From Candidatus Nitrosopumilus sediminis (GTDB lineage: Archaea > Thermoproteota > Nitrososphaeria > Nitrososphaerales > Nitrosopumilaceae): a stretch of 64,000 nt of DNA. The position numbers were made by a program, and so were the translations under genes. This document shows, piece by piece, positions 8,456-16,128 of this stretch. Below the pieces are notes generated by a model. That model searched no databases and was not told the origin of the DNA. It worked only from the letters and a program-made list of their open reading frames with translations. The stretch is taken from positions 868,001 through 932,000 of the forward strand of contig NC_018656.1 in the NCBI RefSeq assembly GCF_000299395.1. The letters run 5' to 3'. Numbering within the stretch: position 1 is the first letter of the stretch; each line of letters opens with the position of its first letter.

Positions 8456-9297
8456 TTAGTGTAAACACTATGCAGTTAGGAACATACCCAGTAGATAAGA
8501 ATAATTTTGAACAAGTACGGGATGCACTAGTTTCATTTGGATTAACACCAAACCAAAGCAAGGTATTTTTTTATCTAGGCAAGATAGGTGCAAAAACAGC
8601 ATCAGATATTGCAAAGGCTGTCAACATACCAAGAAGTGAGACATACCACTTACTAACGGCCTTACAAAACAAAGGTATCGTAGAAGCATCATTTCAGCAT
8701 CCAATTCAATTTACAGCATTGAGTATCAAAAACGCAGTAAATCTTCTTATCAGCACAGAAACTGAGCGTCTAAACAAACTCAAAAAAGCAGGACCAGAAT
8801 TAGAAGAAATCTGGGAAAAAATTCCAGGAGCCACATTAAATGAAGAGGAAGAAGGAGAAGAGAAATTCAAAGTATTGCAAGGAGGCAATCAAGTGAATAG
8901 TAAAATTTTTGATATGATTCTTAATGCTAAAAAAGAGTGCAGGATTTTAGGTTCAGAAAAAGATTTCATTAAATTTTATCATGCAAACTTTCTAGATGCG
9001 TTAGAAGAGCAAAAAATAGATTACAAATTATTAACATCAATAACAAAAAAATCAAATGGAATATTTGATGAAATAGATAAAACAAAGATCAAAAAACTTT
9101 GTTCATCAGTCAAAGAAAACTTGTGCTTTTTGATAAAGGACGATGACGAAGTGTTATTCTTTATTAAAAATGAGGGAAACAATAAAGAGATGAGAGCCAT
9201 ATGGACAAACTCTGAAACAATAATCTATTCCAAGGCATTGTTGTTCAATAGCATATGGTCAAAAACAGAATTAGGCGGAGAGGTATTCAATGAGTAA
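8449..9297 (+). CDS. TrmB-family transcriptional regulator
   Basis: 282 residues with an N-terminal winged helix (LVSFGLTPNQSKVFFYLGKI, then AKAVNIPRSETYHLLTALQN), a linker helix at about 100-125 and a C-terminal sensor-like half, as in the protein at 3270. Starts at ATG 8449 (leaderless) or ATG 8470. The gene overlaps the next small zinc protein by eight bases. The operator over its start suggests autoregulation. Confidence 0.8.
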   Translation: MEISVNTMQLGTYPVDKNNFEQVRDALVSFGLTPNQSKVFFYLGKIGAKTASDIAKAVNIPRSETYHLLTALQNKGIVEASFQHPIQFTALSIKNAVNLLISTETERLNKLKKAGPELEEIWEKIPGATLNEEEEGEEKFKVLQGGNQVNSKIFDMILNAKKECRILGSEKDFIKFYHANFLDALEEQKIDYKLLTSITKKSNGIFDEIDKTKIKKLCSSVKENLCFLIKDDDEVLFFIKNEGNNKEMRAIWTNSETIIYSKALLFNSIWSKTELGGEVFNE

Positions 9298-9406
9298 ATG
9301 CAGCTGCGGGTATTCTACAACATGCAGAGATGAATTTTGCCATCATTTAGCTGAATCTTGGAATGATCTTAGAGTCGATCATGAAATCAAATTATTAAAC
9401 CAGTGA
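9290..9406 (+). CDS. 38-residue Cys/His zinc-binding protein
   Basis: Small protein starting inside the end of the TrmB-like gene, hence translationally coupled to it. The Cys/His pattern C-x-C-x6-C-x4-C-H-H at residues 4-19 fits one zinc site, followed by a short amphipathic helix. Function unknown. The tail overlaps the convergent DUF2203 gene by 12 bases. Confidence 0.55.
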   Translation: MSKCSCGYSTTCRDEFCHHLAESWNDLRVDHEIKLLNQ

Positions 9407-9796
9407 ATCATCACTAACTTCGATAGGTTTTCTTCCCATAAAGCCAGAATCTTTTTCATGCCAAAATTTGATTTCAGTTTCACCGTATTTCCAGCATAGC
9501 CAAACCTCTTCTTCAAATCGTTTTGAGGGAAAATCCAATAGGCCTTGCTCTATACTTTTGACAACAACGCCCGTATTTTCCAAGATTTCAACAGATTCAT
9601 AGAATTTGGTGATTGCAGAATTTAGACGTTGTTTGATTTTCACATATGATTCAAAGGAATTTGTAGTCGACATACTCATTTGCAATTCTTGCTCTATTTT
9701 CTTAACTTCATTATTTTTTGCTAAAGCATACTCAAATTTTTTTATCACATCGGGTAATGCTTCATTTGCCTCATTTGTGGTAAAAAAAGAGAACAT
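9395..9796 (-). CDS. DUF2203 family protein
   Basis: 133 residues. The C-terminal signature is clear: GLLDFPSKRF near residue 85, EVWLCWKYGE near 97, and FWHEKDSGFMGRKPI near 111. The N-terminal half is helical, beginning FSFFTTNEANEALPDVI, typical of DUF2203. The family's function is unknown; conserved His, Glu and Cys suggest a metal or small-molecule site. It stands alone between the zinc proteins. Confidence 0.85.
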   Translation of the reverse strand: MFSFFTTNEANEALPDVIKKFEYALAKNNEVKKIEQELQMSMSTTNSFESYVKIKQRLNSAITKFYESVEILENTGVVVKSIEQGLLDFPSKRFEEEVWLCWKYGETEIKFWHEKDSGFMGRKPIEVSDDSLV

Positions 9797-9886
9797 GTGT
9801 ATTCCTTAGAAGCAGAGATTAAAAATCTTAGGTGCAAATGTTGACACATCTATAAATCACAAATTCTTTTAATTTGGACTATTGAT

Positions 9887-10069
9887 TTAATCCCACTTTA
9901 TCAAATCCCATTTGGACAAGTCAGTAGTGGTTTTTCCACATTTCACACATGATATGGTACCGTTTTTAGAAAATATGTGATCACATGTTTGAAATCCCAT
10001 GGCCATTCCAGATGGAAACTTGTCCAAATATTCTTGAACTAGATCCATTTTCATTCTGAGCCGTCTCAT
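9887..10069 (-). CDS. Small zinc-binding protein, about 60 residues
   Basis: Cys-x-His near residue 29 (CDHIF) and Cys-x2-Cys near 41 (CVKCGK) make a plausible Cys/His zinc site in an otherwise unrelated small protein. Alternative starts are ATG 10069 and ATG 10048. Unknown function. Confidence 0.55.
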   Translation of the reverse strand: MRRLRMKMDLVQEYLDKFPSGMAMGFQTCDHIFSKNGTISCVKCGKTTTDLSKWDLIKWD

Positions 10070-10238
10070 CTTTGTTTTTGAACCGACTTGATTATCCCGA
10101 TTCCCATTACTGCTTTAATCATGTGATGTTTAGAACTCAATTTGATAATAGTATCCTCTAGCAAACTAGCTAACAAATCAACAATTTAGCTAACCCAACA
10201 GGCATAATTTCAAAATCTCATGATCTGCTGACAATAGC

Positions 10239-10274
10239 CTTTGAACTCCCCGATTCAAAGTGATAAAACATCAC
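10239..10274. ncRNA. Two adjacent stem-loops, possible structured RNA
   Basis: CTTTGAA and TTCAAAG (7 bp, eight-base loop, 10239-10260) are followed directly by GTGAT and ATCAC (5 bp, 10260-10274). No known RNA family recognised, and the strand is undetermined. Confidence 0.3.
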
Positions 10275-10417
10275 ATTAGCATAAGCTTCCGAGTTACATC
10301 CGAGCATATTACAGATCATGAGAGACTATCTAGGATATTTTGAGACTAAAAGGGAGGGTTATTGTGAAATGTATACGATCTTAAATACAAATTTGGTTAT
10401 ACAAGATTAGTGTAAGT

Positions 10418-10449
10418 GAGAGAAAAGAGCGTCGAGACGTCATTCTCTC
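10418..10449. other. Hairpin GAGAGAA...TTCTCTC
   Basis: Seven-base perfect outer arms enclose an inner CGT/ACG stem with a CGAG loop, giving an interrupted stem. T-rich bases follow on the plus strand. It could be a terminator or part of a structured RNA. Confidence 0.35.
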
Positions 10450-10628
10450 CTTTGACACAAATTTTCAAGAGTTTAAAATTTTGAGATTATACCAAATTAC
10501 ATTTGGAGGAATTCCAACATACATCAATACAATCAAAGATATTCCAATTCCCAATACACTAGATTCAGAATATGCATATTCCTAGGCAGTCAAATGAACT
10601 ATTGATTTTGGTTTAAGACTCTTTTTTC

Positions 10629-10769
10629 TTATAATCCTTCTTCATCTGGATCTGGTTCAGCATTTACTTTTTCAAAACTCATATCCTTTCTTTGACAGGA
10701 CTCACATTTTTCCATAATACCAAATTCATTCTTGTATTGACCTTTTCCATCACATCTGAAGCAAACCAA
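10629..10769 (-). CDS. 46-residue double-CxxC zinc protein
   Basis: A small protein with CFRCDGKGQY near residue 3 and CESCQRK near residue 22, two CxxC knuckles like half of a DnaJ cysteine-rich domain. An acidic tail ends EPDPDEEGL. The only in-frame start after the upstream stop is TTG 10769, which is why it is easily missed; no ribosome site is obvious. Function unknown. Confidence 0.55.
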   Translation of the reverse strand: MVCFRCDGKGQYKNEFGIMEKCESCQRKDMSFEKVNAEPDPDEEGL

Positions 10770-10923
10770 TCACTGTTTGGTTTGTTAGTATTGCATAAAA
10801 ATTTTAGAATAAAATGCAAGGGTTTTGAAGTAAAATTTGAGGGCCTTCGAGGTGACTTGTCAAGTTAATTCAAGGCCCTAAATTCAGGTGCAGATTTATT
10901 AAGAAATATTTCAATGAAATAGT

Positions 10924-11202
10924 ATGAGTGAAGATCAATTAGAAGAAATAATTCTACAGACAATTAACGGTGCAGTTGCAACAATTCCAGCATATTTAGA
11001 AGAAATTAATCAAAATAAAGAAACACTCAAGGTAGAAGATCCAAAAGAATTCGTTTATGGGATTGTCATGGGAATGGCGCTTGGTATGAGCGGGGCAATA
11101 CTTAGTGCACAAAAAGAGATGCCTACAACAGAAGATCAAATTAAAGTAAGAGATATCGTATACAAACACATTCCAGAAATAAGAGAACGAATTTTCAATT
11201 GA
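10924..11202 (+). CDS. Conserved hypothetical protein, 92 residues
   Basis: Acidic, mostly helical protein with a Gly/Met-rich hydrophobic central stretch (residues about 44-62). I do not recognise a family. It overlaps the next gene (flavin-binding split barrel) by four bases in a TTGA arrangement, so the two are co-translated and may act together. Confidence 0.65.
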   Translation: MSEDQLEEIILQTINGAVATIPAYLEEINQNKETLKVEDPKEFVYGIVMGMALGMSGAILSAQKEMPTTEDQIKVRDIVYKHIPEIRERIFN

Positions 11203-11597
11203 TAGAATTCAAACAAAGTGAAATTGATTTTCTAAATTCATTAGAAGAAGCAAGAATTGCAACATCTCATAATGACATTCCACATGTCAAGCCGGTTTCA
11301 TTTGTAAAAATCAACAACAGTATAATCATTGCAACAGATTATGATACACGGACATATACCAATATCAAATTTAATCGTAATGTGGGTATTGTTATCGATA
11401 TTTACAAGTCAGGCAATCATAAAGCAGTATGCATCCAAGGTAAAGCAGAAATCATTGAAAATGGAGAAGAATTTAAAAAAATCTACGAAATATTCTTCAA
11501 AAAATTTCAATGGGTAAGAGATGATCCCTGGAATGAAAATGAAGCCCCTTTTTTGAAGATAGTACCAACCACAAAAATTAGTTGGGGTTTGGATTAA
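11199..11597 (+). CDS. Pyridoxamine 5'-phosphate oxidase-like FMN split-barrel protein
   Basis: 132 residues. The N-terminal pattern LEEARIATSHNDIPHVKPVSF, here starting near residue 14, is the PPOX/FMN split-barrel signature (a strand, then the substrate/flavin loop); RTYTNIKFNRNVGIVID and a late WGLD complete it. Likely a flavin- or deazaflavin-dependent reductase or a heme/flavin binder. It begins at TTG 11199, overlapping the upstream stop, and converges on the receiver-domain gene, overlapping it by four bases. Confidence 0.8.
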   Translation: MIEFKQSEIDFLNSLEEARIATSHNDIPHVKPVSFVKINNSIIIATDYDTRTYTNIKFNRNVGIVIDIYKSGNHKAVCIQGKAEIIENGEEFKKIYEIFFKKFQWVRDDPWNENEAPFLKIVPTTKISWGLD

Positions 11598-11959
11598 AAT
11601 GCTATTTCGGGTTCAACTTGTGAAAGCAATGATTGAACAGAGATAGGTTTTCTCAAAACAGAACGAATTCCCAAATTTAATAATTCTTGTTCTTGTATTG
11701 AGCTCATCGAGAGTCCACTTACAATGACAACTTTAGATAGCTCCGAAGGCTTTCTTGATTTTAAATCTAAAAGAAAATCAACGCCGCTATATTTTGGCAT
11801 ACACATATCAAGTAAAATTAGATCATATTCTTTGTATATTGCCAACTCCAATCCGGCTCGCCCATCCAATATACTATCAAAATCATAATTTTTAGTTGAT
11901 AAAATATCTGCAAAGATTTTACTTATTTCAGGAGTATCCTCCACATGAAGTATTTTCAT
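11594..11959 (-). CDS. Stand-alone response-regulator receiver domain
   Basis: 121-residue CheY-like domain: acidic pair in VEDTPE near residue 7, phosphoacceptor Asp in LLDMCMP near residue 51, and Lys in LRKPIS near residue 103. It has no output domain, so it must act by protein contact or as a phosphate shuttle. A second receiver protein lies at 12479; no histidine kinase is in the window. Confidence 0.9.
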   Translation of the reverse strand: MKILHVEDTPEISKIFADILSTKNYDFDSILDGRAGLELAIYKEYDLILLDMCMPKYSGVDFLLDLKSRKPSELSKVVIVSGLSMSSIQEQELLNLGIRSVLRKPISVQSLLSQVEPEIAF

Positions 11960-12113
11960 ATTATATGAAATATACTAGAATTGATAAAAACAAGTTTGCT
12001 CATTTGAACAAGCTATGAGATTTAAAATTAAAACCAGCAGTTAAATTTCATCATAGAACTCATCATTTCAAAACCATCATTACACGACAAGATTAATAGA
12101 ATTTGTCAAAATC

Positions 12114-12317
12114 CTATTCAGAATCTTCATTTTTCTGAATCATTTTGCAATCTTTTATCCAATTTTGAACATCAATGACAATACTAGATTGTAATGATTT
12201 TGTATGAAACCAGCAAAGTTCATCATTTGAAAGACACTTTTGGCAACTAGTAATTTCTTTTAATGATCTAGATATTTCAGACTGGGCAAACGGGTTTTTA
12301 TCAAATTGATATTTCAA
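12114..12317 (-). CDS. Small CxxC...CxxH zinc-binding protein
   Basis: 67 residues. SCQKCLSNDELCWFHT at residues about 24-39 gives C-x2-C-x7-C-x2-H, a compact zinc site; the rest is helical. Unknown function. It lies in a regulatory neighbourhood between two receiver-domain genes. Confidence 0.6.
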   Translation of the reverse strand: MKYQFDKNPFAQSEISRSLKEITSCQKCLSNDELCWFHTKSLQSSIVIDVQNWIKDCKMIQKNEDSE

Positions 12318-12385
12318 TGATTATTCCTTAACATTCTAACATTTATGAAAATGTAATTTAACATGAAGACATACATTTTTCATGA

Positions 12386-12402
12386 TTTCCCAAAGATGGG
12401 AT
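12386..12402. promoter_or_regulatory. Palindromic operator variant TTTCCCAAAGATGGGAT
   Basis: Arms TCCCA/TGGGA around AAGA, about 78 bp before the receiver-protein start and upstream of a CATATAAAG box at about 12419. Unlike the other sites it lies before the TATA-like box, so it may act differently. Confidence 0.45.
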
Positions 12403-12478
12403 TTGATCCATAGGATAATCATATAAAGTATGAATGTATGATTAAAAAGGATGTCAGACATCAGAGAAGGGACAACAA

Positions 12479-13102
12479 ATGGTTAATTGCATAGTCATTG
12501 ATGATGAACGAGATATCGTAGATTTGATATGTGAATTTTTAGATATTATCAAAGTTGATGTCATGGCAAAAGGGAACAACGGTAAAGATGCAGTTGAATT
12601 GTATAAAAAACATACCCCAGATATCGTGTTTACAGATTTGTCAATGCCTGACTATGATGGACTTTATGCCATAGAAAATATCAAAGATGAAAATCCAAAT
12701 GCAAAAATAATTGTGGTGACAGGAAATCCATATGATGAAAACAAATATTTTTTTGACTTGCTAAGAATACCCATAATATCCAAACCATTTGACATGGACA
12801 TACTAAAACAAGTTGTAGAAGAGATTTCTTCAACAGATACAGCACCCATAATGCCATTTGAAATCAAATACAAATTCAAAGAGGATTATGATTTTTACAC
12901 ATGTGTAGTAAACTATGAGCAATATAGAAATTTTAAAAAACTGCCAATCATACATGAATGTGAAATAGTAAAAAACAATGAAAAAAATATCAAATTAAAA
13001 AAAGAGGAAATGGAAAAAGCTTTGAATTTGGCTGTAAAGAACGACAGCAGCCATATTCGTAAATTATCAAAAATATCAACCGACGGAGGAATGAGATACT
13101 AA
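12479..13102 (+). CDS. Response regulator with unknown C-terminal region
   Basis: 207 residues. Residues 1-120 form a receiver domain (VIDDERD near 7, FTDLSMPDYDG near 52, ISKPFD near 101). The last 85 residues are lysine-rich and helical with no familiar DNA-binding motif. The gene is followed 26 bases later by a winged-helix protein in the same direction, which could be the transcriptional output of the pathway. Confidence 0.85.
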   Translation: MVNCIVIDDERDIVDLICEFLDIIKVDVMAKGNNGKDAVELYKKHTPDIVFTDLSMPDYDGLYAIENIKDENPNAKIIVVTGNPYDENKYFFDLLRIPIISKPFDMDILKQVVEEISSTDTAPIMPFEIKYKFKEDYDFYTCVVNYEQYRNFKKLPIIHECEIVKNNEKNIKLKKEEMEKALNLAVKNDSSHIRKLSKISTDGGMRY

Positions 13103-13128
13103 TAACATAGTATCAAGTAATAAAAGCC

Positions 13129-13740
13129 ATGGCAGAAGTTGACCAATTATTTGCATCAGCATTTGAAAAAACAATACAGGAGAATCTTGGCAATACAACA
13201 TTTCAAAGCATACAGAATAGATTATTTGAAAAATACGGCATGTCAATTACAGAATCGATTAAAGACTTTGAAAAATTAGATTCAGTTTTAACAGAATTTT
13301 TTGGATCTGGTGCAAAAGGTCTGGAGAAGAGATTTTTAGACAGCATTTGCAGCATTAAATCAGATAAAGACAAAGTTGAAAAAAGATTCACAATATTAAA
13401 TTCGTCAATTAATCAATCAATCATCAAAGCATTCAGTGATGATGAAATGTCAAAAATCCTCAATGCCTCAATTGGAGAACCATGGACCATTTCAGAAATT
13501 TTAGAAAAATTGGATATTCCAAAGACATCAGGGTATAGAAAAATCAATTTGTTGATAAAAGAAGGGTTATTGATCAAGTCAGGACAGGAGTTCACAGAAA
13601 ATAGACGAACTATAAACAAATACAAATCATTATTTGACAATGTAAATATCGATTTTAATAATAAAGTCACAGTAAATGTTCAATTTACACCAGAAGTTGT
13701 TTTGAACAGTTCAATTCTCCAGACAATATATAATAAATAA
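13129..13740 (+). CDS. Winged-helix regulator-like protein, paralogue of the gene at 5669
   Basis: 203 residues, homologous over the full length to the protein at 5669-6289 (ENLGN, LDSVLTEFFGSGAKGLE, TSGYRKIN, SSILQT). Helical N-terminal domain, then a winged helix around residues 120-150 and a C-terminal strand region. Closely follows the receiver protein, so they probably share a transcript. DNA binding is inferred from the TSGYRKIN recognition-helix-like segment. Confidence 0.7.
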   Translation: MAEVDQLFASAFEKTIQENLGNTTFQSIQNRLFEKYGMSITESIKDFEKLDSVLTEFFGSGAKGLEKRFLDSICSIKSDKDKVEKRFTILNSSINQSIIKAFSDDEMSKILNASIGEPWTISEILEKLDIPKTSGYRKINLLIKEGLLIKSGQEFTENRRTINKYKSLFDNVNIDFNNKVTVNVQFTPEVVLNSSILQTIYNK

Positions 13741-13760
13741 ATTTTCGAAAGAAAACTGAA

Positions 13761-13904
13761 TTATTTTAAACCTTTTTCCAGGACCTCATTTATGATTCTT
13801 GAAAAACTGACAGTCGATGAAGATTCTTTAATTTTTTTTGCTTGTAGTGCTCTTAGTTTTTTTGCAATATCACTATTTAGCATGATTGTGAGTCTTTCTG
13901 CCAT
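13761..13904 (-). CDS. 47-residue ribbon-helix-helix (CopG-like) regulator
   Basis: Reading the minus strand gives MAERLTIMLNSDIAKKLRAL at the start and VSFSRIINEVLEKGLK at the end, the canonical strand-helix-helix of a CopG/Arc repressor. A longer plus-strand frame (13792-14004) overlaps it but encodes low-complexity hydrophobic sequence and is likely a shadow. Converges with the winged-helix gene; acts as a dimer if it follows the family. Confidence 0.75.
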   Translation of the reverse strand: MAERLTIMLNSDIAKKLRALQAKKIKESSSTVSFSRIINEVLEKGLK

Positions 13905-14152
13905 AAGATTTGAGAGGGCAATAACGATTTTTAGCATTTACATGTTGATTATTTACAAACATGTCAAAGTGTATAGAATATTCCCGTTTGTGGAAATAAT
14001 GTAAAATCAACTATCCTAATACACTCACCATCTAACTCATGTGGCATTCGTATTTTGTGGTCTTTTTGTATTTATTATCTCAACTTCAAATGTAGAGTCA
14101 TCCCTGAAAATCATGATCATTGTTTATGAGATAATAACGCGTGATTAGATAC

Positions 14153-14791
14153 ATGTCTAGTTCTATAATTAAGGCATACAGAAAATATGCTGATAATTAT
14201 GACTTTGCAGTAAAACTCTACCGATTGTTGGGGATTAAAATAGGAAAATATCGGAAAATGACTGTTAATTCACTGGAACTGTCAAAAGGAGACACTGTAG
14301 TCGAGCTTGGATGTGGCACTGGTTTGAATTTTTCTTTGATTTTGGATAAAATTGGAGAGGAAGGAAAACTGATTGGAGTTGACATCACCGATAAAATGCT
14401 TGATCAAGCAAAAAAACGAGTAAATGGAAGGAGATGGAAGAATGTTGAATTGGTTGAAAGCGATTTTGCTAAATATCAATTTCCCCAAAAATTAGATGGA
14501 ATTTTTGCAACAGGTGCACTACAATACTCTATTCAATATGATAAAATAATCAAACAAGGACATGATGCACTAAAACCCAACAAGAAATTTGCCATCATGG
14601 ATTTTAAAATGTCACAAGGACCTGCAAAGATTTTTGCTCCATTAATTATATTCTTTACAAAACCATTTGGTGCAAATGAAGAATATCTTAAAAGAACTGC
14701 ATGGAAATCAATCGAAAAGTATTTTGAAAAAACTTCTTATCGTGAAGGTTGGGGAGGATTTTTATATCTTTCAGTAGGGACAAAGGTCTAA
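14153..14791 (+). CDS. Class I SAM-dependent methyltransferase (UbiE/Coq5-like)
   Basis: About 212 residues. SAM-binding motif I is VVELGCGTGLN near residue 45, motif II-like ends at GVDITDKML near 73, and an acidic residue in VESDFA is near 105. This fits UbiE/Coq5-type enzymes that methylate lipids, quinones or small molecules. I prefer ATG 14153; GTG 14141 is possible. No metabolic neighbour reveals the substrate. Confidence 0.8.
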   Translation: MSSSIIKAYRKYADNYDFAVKLYRLLGIKIGKYRKMTVNSLELSKGDTVVELGCGTGLNFSLILDKIGEEGKLIGVDITDKMLDQAKKRVNGRRWKNVELVESDFAKYQFPQKLDGIFATGALQYSIQYDKIIKQGHDALKPNKKFAIMDFKMSQGPAKIFAPLIIFFTKPFGANEEYLKRTAWKSIEKYFEKTSYREGWGGFLYLSVGTKV

Positions 14792-14983
14792 AATCAATTT
14801 CAGTCATACCCATTCTCATTGCAGACAATGTTCTTTTGTAATTATTGTAGGCGCCATTACCATTAAAAATTTGGGAGTAGATATTTAGGAAAAAACTCCA
14901 GATAAATTCTCAGACAGATATGATTTGATAATTACTAATTGTTAAACCATCGAATATTTTTTCAATTTTGTTTCCATGATAAT

Positions 14984-15082
14984 TTATTTTTCAGATTTAT
15001 GAATTGTTCTGATATGCCGGCGTAGGTGGCCTTCTCCCGCCAGATACTGTTTACAGTATTGGCATAAAATTCTCTCACTCAT
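14984..15082 (-). CDS. 32-residue C2H2 zinc-finger protein
   Basis: The whole protein is one classical zinc finger: C-x2-C-x12-H-x4-H (Cys7, Cys10, His23, His28), the TFIIIA-type spacing that is common in eukaryotes and rare in archaea. It has a short N-terminus MSERIL and a Lys-rich tail. The start is ATG 15082. The palindromic operator at 15161-15177 lies about 80 bp upstream. A one-finger protein could bind DNA weakly, or bind RNA or protein. Confidence 0.7.
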   Translation of the reverse strand: MSERILCQYCKQYLAGEGHLRRHIRTIHKSEK

Positions 15083-15160
15083 TTCTTAAACTCATACTTT
15101 ATGTGAAAATCATATATTAGAACATAGGTAAATCAAGAATAAGACATACAATAAAATGAA

Positions 15161-15177
15161 TTTCCCATTTTTGGAAA
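15161..15177. promoter_or_regulatory. Palindromic operator TTTCCCATTTTTGGAAA
   Basis: Reverse-complement member of the TTCCCAAAAATGGGAA family, between the C2H2 zinc-finger gene (minus strand, about 80 bp away) and the parvulin gene (plus strand, about 145 bp away). It could control either. Confidence 0.5.
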
Positions 15178-15322
15178 ATCAATCTTAAGAAACCTGAATG
15201 ATTTGAGATTAGTTGCTTATTGTTAAAGTGGGATTTGTGATTAAATTCAGGCTGTCAAAGGAAATTATTGTTTTAGTTCAAGACTCCAAACAATTAAGAT
15301 GTAGAATAGTTTAGAAATGTAA

Positions 15323-15601
15323 ATGAGTATCAAGATAAAGTGCGCCCACATACTAGTTGAAAAACAAAGTGAATCATTAGCAATTTTGGAAAAAATCAAA
15401 AAGGGTGAAAAATTTGGAAAGTTAGCTAAAGAATTTTCAACAGACAAAGGAAGTGGAAAAAAAGAGGGAAATTTAGGTTATTTTACCAAAGGTATGATGG
15501 TAAAGCCATTTGAAGACGCAGCATTCAAACTGCAAGTTGGAGAAATTTCAGAGCCAATAAAAACAGAATTTGGATATCATATTATCAAAAGATTAGGATG
15601 A
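15323..15601 (+). CDS. Parvulin-type peptidyl-prolyl cis/trans isomerase
   Basis: 92-residue single-domain parvulin, the length of the structurally characterised thaumarchaeal parvulins (CsPinA of Cenarchaeum, NmPin of Nitrosopumilus). Hallmarks: CAHILVEK at residue 7, [14 protein letters not shown] near 28, [20 protein letters not shown] near 49, and [10 protein letters not shown] at the end. It catalyses prolyl isomerisation during folding, in the cytoplasm or at the membrane surface. Its stop overlaps a small minus-strand frame. Confidence 0.95.
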   Translation: MSIKIKCAHILVEKQSESLAILEKIKKGEKFGKLAKEFSTDKGSGKKEGNLGYFTKGMMVKPFEDAAFKLQVGEISEPIKTEFGYHIIKRLG

Positions 15602-15748
15602 TTTAGATAATTTCGATTGTTTTATCTTTTCAAAATCATCATTAATTTTCTGACTAATTTTCTCAAAATCATCATGAATTTCCTTGTGAAGTTTTTTCTC
15701 TTTTTGAATCAGATTTCTCATTTCTTCAGATTTATCAGAGTTTACCAA
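15593..15748 (-). CDS. Possible 51-residue coiled-coil protein
   Basis: A charged helical peptide: residues about 10-50 have heptad-like spacing, with a repeated HDDFEKI and NDDFEKI unit. Start is TTG 15748 or ATG 15721. It overlaps the parvulin 3' end by nine bases and is divergent from the next gene. The internal repeat is the best evidence; function unknown. Confidence 0.4.
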   Translation of the reverse strand: MVNSDKSEEMRNLIQKEKKLHKEIHDDFEKISQKINDDFEKIKQSKLSKSS

Positions 15749-15762
15749 TAAATTATCTTAAA

Positions 15763-16128
15763 GTGGGAGATTTTGAAAGGTTTTATCAATTTCAGTATCT
15801 AAAAAACCAAAATAAAATACACAACATTTTTTGCAGTAATCAAATTAAATCTATCGTGGTCTTAACAGATGAAACAATGGATGAAATTTTAGATTATTTG
15901 GACAAATCTATAGAAAATTTATCAAAAGAAGCACTTGTAAATTTGGAAATGGATGATGGACTTTCAGGAATTTTGAGTTTTCTTCAAAACCAATTTGATA
16001 TCAGATTGGAAAATATTCTTCTTGCAAAAAAAAGCAGCATTCATCATTTAGAATCAGGAATGAAAAATAAGATCATTCAAAGAAAACAATTAGTGATTGA
16101 TAGGATGATCAAGCAATACAAAAATTAA
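15763..16128 (+). CDS. Hypothetical helical protein
   Basis: 121 residues from GTG 15763, the only suitable start. The sequence is helical with two Cys/Asp-rich stretches and no known motif. It ends against the convergent helicase gene. Weak start evidence lowers confidence. Confidence 0.45.
   Translation: MGDFERFYQFQYLKNQNKIHNIFCSNQIKSIVVLTDETMDEILDYLDKSIENLSKEALVNLEMDDGLSGILSFLQNQFDIRLENILLAKKSSIHHLESGMKNKIIQRKQLVIDRMIKQYKN

Larger units (their letters stand above)
10070..10628. other. Long intergenic region with hairpins
   Basis: No convincing gene in about 560 bases. It holds two adjacent hairpins at 10239-10274 and a third at 10418-10449. A frame without a good start (about 10387-10585, plus strand) encodes protein-like sequence but has no ATG or ribosome site, so I do not call it. 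The stretch 10180-10450 looks richer in G+C than its surroundings, which in an AT-rich archaeon can mark a structured RNA. Confidence 0.4.

Noticed and set aside
10387-10585. Plus-strand protein-like frame with TFGGIPTYINTIKDIP
   Set aside because: No ATG, no ribosome site, preceded by a stop and crossed by a hairpin; could be a remnant but support is too weak.
13792-14004. Plus-strand 70-residue frame
   Set aside because: It is antisense to a clean 47-residue CopG-type protein and reads as low-complexity hydrophobic sequence.
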